From Rhynchopus sp. YZ270_cl-10 (taxonomy: Eukaryota; Euglenozoa; Diplonemea; Diplonemida; Diplonemidae): a stretch of DNA of 64,000 bases. A program made the position numbers and the translations under genes. The notes under the pieces were generated by a model. That model saw only the letters and a list, made by a program, of their open reading frames with translations, was not told the DNA's origin and did no database searches. Below are positions 55,959-64,000 of the stretch, one piece after another (position 1 is the stretch's first letter; each line of letters begins with the position of its first letter). The stretch lies in contig OZ037866.1 of assembly GCA_964035575.1 (NCBI GenBank), forward strand, positions 558,001 to 622,000, read 5' to 3'.

Positions 55959-56243
55959 CCTGGTTCTTCCGGTGGTATTGAGTGTTATTGATGCTACAAC
56001 TCTGTATAGTGTGCGACGAATCGTCTATTTCGGGTAGGTGGTTTATGTCGTCACAACAAACAAAAGGACGTAGTGCATGAATCCTATCTTATCGTGTGAT
56101 GTGTGTTGTGCCTTTACGATCCTCGATGCTTTTTTCCCCTTTCTTTCGGTGTACTAAGAGGCCTGATTCATGTTACAAAAAAGAAAAAGGCGTGAATTGC
56201 CCGTTCGCGGGGGTACACGTTGTCAAAGTTTTTAAAGAAAAGG

Positions 56244-56297
56244 TAGTGGAGTTCATCCATCGGGTGTCTACACTAATACAACCAAGTTTTCAGAAGA
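56244..56297 (+). repeat. Family-A element, copy
   Basis: TAGTGGAGTTCATCCATCGG then GTGTCTACACTAATACAACC and AAGTTTTCAGAAG. No gene is seen within 1.4 kb upstream, so it is not always tied to a gene end. Confidence 0.85.
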
Positions 56298-56973
56298 AAA
56301 AAATCTCTTTTAGGGTGACTGCGTCTGCAGAGGTGTTTGCACTTTCTCACCTTCACCTTTTTGTTTTTTGACGCATCCCGTGTGAGGCCCACTTACTTAC
56401 ATTTTTTATTTTATTTTTTGCTTTTTCTGTGTTGGCGGGCTGTTTCGTACCCTCAAAAAAAGAGGTATTTTGTTCCATTTCCAAAGTCTATAAAAGGCGA
56501 CACTGCCATAGAGATGAACGTTTGCCACCCGTTTTTTTTTAAAAGCAAACCAAACGTAATACAAAGAAAATAAAGCTTTTAGTGATACTCAGCTCTGTGC
56601 GGCCGGCTGCTGAAAAAAAAAAGGACCAAGAAAAAAAGATCCTATGTTTTGAACTTCATGAGTAATTTATTTAGTTTGTAAATATTTTTTTAAAAATTTG
56701 GTACTGACCAGATTGGTAGGCTAGTTGACGTCACGGACATTTGGGTTTGAGAGGATTTGGGTGGATTTGGGGGGGTTTGAGAGGGTTAGTAAGGGTAGGG
56801 CAGGGTATGGCACGGTATCATTGGGCTCCCCATTCACACTAAAATGCAAACCTTTTTCTAACAACCTTTCCACAGAGTCACCACTTCATTCTTCTTTTTT
56901 TTTTTGTGCCATACACACGACTCTTCTCAAAAAAAAAACCTTTATTTGGCGTATTTTGACGCTTTTTTAAAAA

Positions 56974-58751
56974 ATGAAATTGCTAGATGTAGATGGGTTT
57001 GCTGCGGTGAATGCGGTAATGGGAATGGCAAAGGGGCGGTCTTGTGACGTAAGCGGGCGGTTGGAAGCATACTCGTGTAAACGGGTGAGGGAAGATAAAA
57101 AATTGGCAAGAAAAATACAAGACAGATCAGCCCCAGCAGAAGGAAGGTCACCGCTCATATTTGCGCAGGAAGCAGACCCGGAAGACCTTGCTGATGACTG
57201 TCTTGGGTCGTTCACAATGACACCCTCGATGACTGACTTTGGAGGGTCCCCGTCAAAGGATCAATTGGTATGGTCAAAGCAATTCCCCCAGCATATTACC
57301 CTTTCCCCAGCTTTGAGCTGTGGACAACATTTCAAAAGGAAAGCGGAGATAGCACAATGTTGCAGAGGCAATTTAAAATGGATGGGTGTCTTGCACGTTG
57401 CCAATTTGTACTCAGGTAGCTACGGTGTGCTAATACAGAATCAATTTTTTGGGGGATATACAATAAGGAAAGTTTCTGTCGCGATGAAGTGGGTCTTCAT
57501 TCCTCACCAGTTCTTTTTACCCCCCTAGCACCCCAACCCCCCTCCGTAGAGACAGCCCCTCCCATCCCATGTCTGTGCTCTGCACCAGCCCATGCTTCAA
57601 TGCAACACGAAACTTTGAGACGAAGAGACACAAGTAACTTTTTCAAAAAACAAAAAACAGACAAGCCAGCAAGATACCGAAGCCGTGGTGGATTTAGTGT
57701 CAACGCTGAATCTTACGTTCTCCGACCACACATTCACGTATGGAGACGTGACAACCAAATATTCAAAACAAGCCATTTTTTTTTCACCACCCCCTTCCTC
57801 TTCCTCCTCGTCTTTCACGTTGCACACAACGGCGCCCACCCTCATACAGCCTATCCTACAAGCCACACCTTTTGACAAATATCAACAAAAATACAAAAAA
57901 AAGACCAACTGGCCCACATGCAAACCAAGTTTTTCTTCTTTTTAAACAACACCAATACCAACCTTCCCCCTATTTCAGAGACATTCCGGCAAGTCTTTTC
58001 TGCAGAGAAAAGTCTGAAACAGTGCAGCGGACGATACATACAATCCTCACGGAATGTTCAGAATATCTGAGTCAGGTGGGAGCATACGATTTGGAGGCGT
58101 CTATATGGAAGGAAATAGATTCGGTATGCACGCATTCTTTGAGGTTTGGCCAGATATTTTTTGTTGGCCTAGGGCAACTGCGTTCGCGCACCATGCATCT
58201 GCGCCCACGCCTCATCTTTTCCGTCGCGTCCTTCGGGTTTGCCGTCACTACTTTCGGCTTCGGCGTGTTCGCCTCAGGTGCCTCGTAACTGAAGGTGATG
58301 CGTCTACCCGCTGGTTACCCCAAGTTACTGCAGTGAAATACAATACAAAGCAAAGAGAGCTGCAAAAATAAAAATGAAAATGAAAAGCAAACTTTCCAAC
58401 CCCCTCCCACCCCCCCCACCCTAGGTCGTGAACCTCTCGCATTGTGAGGTGTTCACATTCCGTCCTGAGAGCGGAGACAGCCCTGTAGACGGTGCGTCGT
58501 GGGAGTACCACTACTTCTTTATCAACCGAGCGGCAGAGGTGAACAAGCTTGTGTTCTTCACAGTGCACGGCCTGCCGAACAACAACGACCACGAAGACAT
58601 GATCATGGACGACGATCTTGGCGCGAACGACAACAACTATGCAATGCACTACGGCGCAACAGACACAGCAGTCCTCCCAGAAGATGTCGACATAAGCAGT
58701 GCCAACAGCCCCAACAACACCTTCAGCCAAATGGGCATGCAGACACAGTGA
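56974..58751 (+). CDS. MAF1: MAF1, repressor of RNA polymerase III, 4 exons
   Basis: Exons 56974-57267, 57661-57737, 57979-58123 and 58425-58751 give a 280-aa protein. The N-terminus MKLLDVDGFAAVNAVM and RLEAYSCKRV match the conserved MAF1 A box. Exon 2 adds VVDLVSTLNLTFSDHTFT, the LN.TFPDYDFS block, and exon 3 DIPASLFCREKSETVQRTI. Exon 4 adds FTFRPESGDSPVDGASWEYH, then YFFINRAAEVNKLVFFTVHG, corresponding to the WSFNYFFYNK..KRIVFF block. MAF1 binds Pol III in the nucleus when dephosphorylated and blocks tRNA and 5S transcription under stress. The variable linker between A and B boxes is short here, and the tail is acidic and Asn/Asp-rich. The exon 2 start could also be 57670 (another in-phase AG). 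Intron 3 shares a block with an intron of the methyltransferase-like gene. A family-A element lies 230 bases after the stop. Confidence 0.92.
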
Positions 58752-58978
58752 GAAAAATGCGGTGATGATGAAATTGGTTGGCCACATCGGCTGCCAATTT
58801 AAAGGAAAGAAGTGCAGGGGGGGAACAAGGCCAAAATAATAGATACCCTTTTTTGTGTCGTGATTAACGGTTCTGTATTGAACAAAGAAAGAAAAGGTTA
58901 GACTAGCGTTTTCAAATTGTGTCGTCGTGTTTGTAAGCCCGGTGAATCTTGCCGAAAGCTAGTACCCCCTGTTATACA

Positions 58979-59032
58979 TAGTGGAGTTCATCTTCGGGTG
59001 TCTACACTAATACAACCAAGTTTTCAAATAAT
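58979..59032 (+). repeat. Family-A element after MAF1
   Basis: TAGTGGAGTTCATCTTCGGG then TGTCTACACTAATACAACCA and AGTTTTCAAAT. Nearly identical to the copy at 28.1 kb. Confidence 0.88.
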
Positions 59033-60783
59033 GGAAGAGAAGATGAGAACAGTAGAAAGGAGGTTATGAACGGTTCTTTTTAAGGTGTGTTCGGGCTCGC
59101 GAAGTCTTCTTTTTCTTCTCCCCTTTTGTGCATTTTTTTTTAAATAGAACAAAATATTAAAAGCGACAACAAAAAAAAGGTAGAAATTGGGTGCTGGGAA
59201 CGTATTTTTTTGTTTTGATAATCCGTTGAGGTGTGGCTTCTATACAAAGAGGAAGTTTTACACCATCCAGATTTTAAAGAATAGTTCAACCGCACAAAGC
59301 AAACAACCAAGAAAAAGCAAATCACCTGATTTTGCCCGAATTTTTGCCCGAATTTTTTGGTGGAGTTGAGTGGGAGTTGGTACACCCAAAATGGTTCTCC
59401 AAACACCTCCAAACACCACCAAATTTCAGGCAAAATCAGGTGGGGAAAAAATAAATAAAATGGGGGCAACAATATTGGAGTGTACCATTGGTAAGCAATA
59501 GTATTTCAATGATGATATAGGTGAGTGACGACACCTCCCCCTTTTTTGTCAGTTGTGTGTGCACGTTTAGAAAGGCAACTTCCTATTAAGCCGCCGACTC
59601 CATTTTCTTGGAGCTTCCAGGACCGTACCATGCTCCGTTCCCCTAAAAAGGAATGGTAAAAAAAAGTTTTCAAAAAAAAAATAATTCGGTATTTATTGCA
59701 AAGGTATCACCTAGATGATATCACTTTCTTCCCTTCTCTGTAGAGAGCTGTACAAGCTCTCGCCGTAAGAAAGCAATCAAATTCGAAAGACAGAAATTCA
59801 CACAAAAAAAACGGGGATCGATTTTTTTTAAAAAATGGATGCCATCAGAGCGAGGAAAAAAAAGCAGCATTCTTCCAAAAGAAATATATAAAAAAAATGA
59901 AAAGAAGGGAGAACGCGAAAAAAAAAAACCCCCCCCTCTATTGATTCCTCCCCTCATTATTCTAAAAAAAAAAAACAAAACAAAAAACAAAACTCAAAAA
60001 ATAATTTAAAAAAAAAACACAGACAACCCATCTTTTATGCGAACTACAGGGAAGGCGGGAGGGGGAAGACGGGGGGGATTTAAAAAAAAAAACCTCTCTC
60101 TTCCCATAGGGTAGTGCATCTTTTTGGGTATCTACACTAATACAACCAAAATTTCAAAAAAGGAGGGAAAGTAGCGGAGGGGGGGTGGTCGCAACTCTCT
60201 CCGTACGAAAAAGGAGGTGGGCACACGCAGTGTTCTTGGTCCTCGCCACCCCCTACCCACCCCCCACCCCAATGACAACTTAGTTATTATATTTAACCTT
60301 CGAAACGCCTCCCGAACCCAGCACATTTTATTTTTTTGCCTCTCCCCTACCCCCTATACCCTCATCCACTTCAACCTCAAACAGAGAGGTGGAGACATTG
60401 TTCTGTGTTAGAAAGCATTGCACAAATGGCAGCGAAATGCCCAATTTATCAGGTAATCGCGGGTGAACGGAAGGAGTGTTTAACATTATCTGACCAGTGG
60501 TATCTTACAACCTGAGCTCTGGATCCAACTGCGAGCTTTTTAACAGCAGCAGCATTAATATACGCTATTGGTGCTGGAATTACCGCGGGTGCTGGCCACC
60601 AGATTTGTCCATCAATTGGTGCTCATTTGGTCTAAATAGGACACACCGACGCATCCACATCCTTAGCTCCCACCCCCCACTTCACTCCAATTCTGGCACC
60701 AGATTTGTCTCCATTTCTCTCTCTCTCTCTCTCCGCTCCTCCACTTCACACCTTCAGCAACACACCCACCCCTTATCTAAAAA
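59033..60783. other. Intergenic region with family-A element and SSU rRNA fragment
   Basis: No gene recognised. It has homopolymer-rich DNA, a degraded family-A copy (60110-60165, GTAGTGCATCTTTTTGGGTA then TCTACACTAATACAACCAAA), and an antisense SSU rRNA fragment. A CT repeat lies at about 60715-60735, just before the next gene. Confidence 0.55.
60505..60705 (-). rRNA. Small-subunit rRNA fragment, antisense
   Basis: Reverse complement of the 17.1-kb fragment: GCGAGCTTTTTAACAGCAGC, ATTAATATACGCTATTGGTG, ATTACCGCGGGTGCTGGCCA, then CAGATTTGTCCATCAATTGG. The GTGGGGGGTGGGAG helix region upstream in rRNA sense is also shared. The last base lies about 80 bases before the beta-propeller gene ATG, so the fragment occupies that gene's promoter or 5' UTR zone. 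Confidence 0.9.
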
Positions 60784-62900
60784 ATGGAGGAAGAAAAAAT
60801 GCCCCCACCTCTCGCAAAGACGGGACCCCCCCATATGACTCAAGTAGAACACGTCGTACTGTGCGCCGGGGGTTCTCGGGGTGTGAGCGTGGACCAAAAG
60901 GGGGTTTCGTTTTTGAAGGATATCACGACGGATAGCAAGAGCAAGATTAGCTCGTTGGGGTGCAAGGCGCAGTATGTGTCGGCAAGCACAGATGGGACAC
61001 GGTGTGCGATGTCGACGGAGAAGGCTGGGGGTGTGGTTCTGTTTGATCTTGTGTCGAACTCTCAGTGCGGCACACTCAAGAACCAGGAAGCGCTGACGTT
61101 CGTGCAGAACGCCGCAATCAAGAGCCAAAAGGCAGAAGGCGAGGAGGCCCAGGATGCAATCCGTCAGACAGTGGCACAGCGTTTCGCACAGCTTCGCGAT
61201 CAGTGCTGCGCGCTGACGCCCAACCTCTGCGTAGTGGGCTACGGTGAAAAGGTGGTCGTTATGTGGGACATCCGACTCACACCAAAGCCCATCGCTTACT
61301 TTGAGTTCACAGAACCCATCGCAAAGGTGGCCATCTCAGAGGATGGGGAGGTGATAGCAGCAGTGGCAGCGGACTCAAAGGTATATTTTTGGGTTATTTT
61401 CCCCCCAATTCGTACAAAAAAAGGCTGATGCTATTGTAAACCCCGTATTATTTGCTGTGTATAATTTGCAAACTGTCTAATAATTTGCTAAATAACATTG
61501 CGTACTTTCCCTTTTCCGTCGTCCTCTTGCATCTTCGTCAACTGTTCTGCGTTCTGATCACCATAGCTCACCACCGACCTCAACCAGCCTATAAGAGGTG
61601 AGGCTTTTCTTACCAAACTTTTTCTTTTTTGTGATCCCATCTCAAGGGCAAATACCCCCCCTTTCCCCTAAAAAAACACATTTTTTTCCCCCAGGTAATT
61701 GCTTGGACGAAGCAGGCGAACGGGAAGTACACGGATCAGAGGTTTGAGCACATGCCACCTGATGAACCGTCGTTTTTGTTGATCACACCTGATATGTCCC
61801 ATATATTGGTGGGTATGTCGAAGGTGAACGCGCTGTCGCTGATTGATGGCATGCGTTACGAGCTGAAGACACGCAAGCCCCGCTGCGCCACGGCCCAGGG
61901 CGACACCATCTTTGTCGGGTGCGAGAACGGCCTCATCCAGTGCGTACGATTTGGCAAGGCGGTCGTTGACACCGCAGATGCTGGTGGTGTTGGGTCAGCA
62001 GTGTACCGCGAGATCTGCATCGACAACGACAACATCCACAGAGAAATACAACACATTGCAGTGACGCGCGACTGTTTGAAGGTATACAACCCCCTCTTTT
62101 TAGAACAATAATATAGCATTTTTTGCCTCTTTTTTCCAAAGATCTTTAAAGAGCTAGATCGCGCTGCGATTCAACGAAAACAGCGCTTTTCACACAAAGC
62201 CGCCATCCCCCGTATGGGGAATTGCCTAGACGCCCCCACCCATTTTCCACACCCTTTCCAGGTCACCGCAGCCATGCGTACGCAGAAGGCCCTGCAGTAT
62301 CTGCAATGGGACCTGGGCAGTGGTGGTAAGGTGCAGGCACGCTGTGTTGCCCTGAAGTGCACACGCGACAACGACGGCCACCCGCCCGCCGTGCTCAAGG
62401 ATATCCTTGCTTTTGTGCTTCCGGTCCCGGAGCCGGAGCTGCGGGTTGGGCAGGTGGGGACGATTATGGCGATTGGGACAGACCACCGCATACCGTGCAT
62501 TGTGCTGCGCGTGCAGGAGGCTGATGAGTCGGATGATGGACAGCGGTATCTGCGGATTTTGTCTTTGCCGCTGTGCGGGCCGGTGGAGGAGGGGTTGGAG
62601 GACTACACGAACAGGAACATCCTTGTGCCTGCGTCAACGATGCGTCCTCTCTCGATCCACGAGATGAAGGAGACCGACAAGCAGGGCGAGCTCCGCACGA
62701 AGGCCGTCTTCGTCGCACAGTCGCAAGACGTGGCCCTCCACAGACGCCTCAACCCAGACAACGCCCTCCCCTCTGGCCTCGTGTCGCGTGCCCTCCGTGC
62801 ATGCAAGCTCAACACCATTGAGGCAGCTGCACTCCTCACAACACCCGCAAAGGTCCCCAACGACAACCTCGATGCTCTCATGGGAGAAGAAGAAGACTGA
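60784..62900 (+). CDS. Unrecognised protein with WD40/beta-propeller-like N-terminal half, 3 exons
   Basis: Exons 60784-61380, 61695-62081 and 62262-62900 join in phase 0 (540 aa). The first ~325 residues read as WD40-like blades: VVVMWDIRLTPKPIAYFEF, AKVAISEDGEVIAAVAADSK joined across intron 1 to VIAWTKQANG, then ITPDMSHILVGMSKVNALSL and DTIFVGCENGLIQCVRFG. This suggests a propeller scaffold. The last ~200 residues (after VTAAMRTQKALQYLQWDL) are a separate domain that I do not recognise, ending LDALMGEEED. Introns are 314 and 180 nt (GTATAT and GTATAC). A short extra exon at 62142-62211 with a second acceptor at 62272 is possible, but would need two 50-60-nt introns. ATG follows ATCTAAAAA; a CT repeat and an SSU rRNA fragment lie upstream. 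Confidence 0.75.
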
Positions 62901-64000
62901 TTGTAATATAAAGAGAGAGAAAAAAAAGTTGTCTGGTGTTGAGTGCAACAGTGTGAGCACATCTCGGTGTTGACTGAAGTTTTCACAAAAAAAAATATAT
63001 TTTAGCCCATAGTACACTGAATCATAACCATCGTATCTGGCTCGAAAAAGCCTATTAATTTTTCAGTAGGGGGAAAAAGCTAGGGTACATTTTTTGCACC
63101 CTCGCCTTCTTTTCATTTAGAAAAGAAAGTATATGAAATAATTTTTCAGTGTTCTATGGGTTAAATGGTGGGTGGGTGAAGGGTATACCAGGAAGGTTTT
63201 TGAAAGGGGTATTGGGGAGGGGGTTTTGTTGTTGAAGGTTATCTTACTTAGTGTTTGCGGGTGAGGTTCGTCTTTACAAACTTTCTTTGTTGTGATGTGC
63301 GTGCAAGGCACATTTCACCTTATATTATGACGATTTTCCTTTTCTTTTTTTTTGCTACGAACGTGATATGGGGGGTGGGAAAATGAATGCAGCTGTGATC
63401 GTCTATCCAAATTACAAAAAAAAAAAATGGGAGGGGAAAAAAACTTTGAAATGCCTCCTTTGCTGCTGTTTGTTTATCCCTGTTTTGTCTCGCTTTCTCT
63501 CTACCCCCACCTCAACAATGCTTTCCTACCAACATACGTATTCTCTTGGCACCAGCCAGAGGGATGCCACTGTTCCGAAGGATTTTCTCTTTTTTTTCTT
63601 TTACTCCCCCCTCCCCTTGTGCACGTGAGATTCATCTTGCAAAAAAAAATTTCCCATGGGAAGTGAGTTACTTTTTTTAGATGTGCACACACCGTGAGGC
63701 ATACCATCTCGGTAAAATATATACTGACCCGTAAAAGATGTTTGATTTGGTTTTTAGGGGAGTTTGAGCTTTTTTTTACGGTCATGGTGTTCCGGAACGA
63801 CTATCAAGGACATGCCAATATAGGCACCTCCGGAACACCAGGTCAGTATATTATACTACCGGTATGTCATTCATCTTTTCCACGTTTCTTCTTTTTCTGT
63901 GACATTCTATGGGAATTGCAGAAGCATGCGACACTAAGTTGGCAAACGCATTTTTTTTTTTTTTTGCGGGCCGGGTTTGCCCGTATAAAAGAACAGTGTT
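62901..64000. other. Non-coding 3' region to window end
   Basis: AT-rich with T runs; no gene. At 63717-63857 two pairs of inverted repeats (ATACTGACC/GGTCAGTAT and TGGTGTTCCGGA/TCCGGAACACCA) form a small foldback. The last 30 bases contain CGGGTTTGCCCG and may begin another feature. Confidence 0.55.

Larger units (their letters stand above)
55311..56973. other. Intergenic region, no gene seen
   Basis: AT-rich with homopolymers. It contains a CTTAG-type stem-loop element at about 55466-55510 (AGGAGAAGGCTTAGCGTCAT), a family-F element at about 55920-55955, a family-A element at 56244-56297, and pyrimidine-rich DNA before the MAF1 start. Confidence 0.55.

Noticed and set aside
62142-62211. Extra 70-nt exon in the beta-propeller gene (IFKELDRAAIQRKQRF)
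   Set aside because: It needs two very short introns and a second acceptor; skipping it keeps phase 0 with a normal-sized 180-nt intron. RNA data could reverse this.

Overview
This window is nuclear DNA of a unicellular eukaryote. Spliceosomal introns can be placed exactly between conserved protein domains: 11 of the 13 introns I place begin GTAT, and all end in AG. The products are eukaryotic: MAF1, a SAC-domain phosphoinositide-phosphatase-like protein with a FYVE-type finger, a SMYD/SET5-type SET protein, a B-box protein, a Kv-type channel and a purple acid phosphatase. Two fragments of a eukaryote-type small-subunit rRNA are also present. Homopolymer runs, dense inverted repeats and 7-8 bp satellites suggest a repeat-rich protist. 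A free-living metamonad is one possibility, but I cannot fix the taxon from sequence alone.

Layout. 3-1226 is the 3' part of a purple acid phosphatase gene that begins outside the window. 1.2-4.0 kb is AT-rich repeats, and 4.0-5.8 kb is an unrecognised 590-aa protein. 5.8-26 kb holds no convincing host gene. It contains GC-richer duplicated DNA (6-17 kb), two broken hAT-type transposases, an SSU rRNA fragment and a chain of terminal-inverted-repeat elements, some nested (18-26 kb). 26.1-28.1 kb is a voltage-gated K+ channel. 28.3-35.4 kb is a second island of inverted-repeat elements, including one of 1.25 kb whose arms look identical. 35.7-62.9 kb is the gene-rich part: methyltransferase-fold protein, B-box/coiled-coil protein, small membrane protein, SET protein, SAC/FYVE protein (5 exons), MAF1 (4 exons) and a beta-propeller-like protein (3 exons). 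62.9-64 kb is non-coding.

Every confident gene is on the + strand. Between genes, just after stop codons and inside some introns lie at least six families of short conserved elements (called A-F here), nearly all in the same + orientation. They match no RNA gene I know and are the most interesting unexplained signal. Several inverted-repeat elements have clear target-site duplications: TTA, CTTTG, ACTTTTT and ACGATA. One of them has split an older family-B element. The genes do not form an obvious pathway; MAF1 (RNA polymerase III repression), the SET protein (lysine methylation) and the SAC/FYVE protein (phosphoinositide membranes) are typical housekeeping or regulatory functions.
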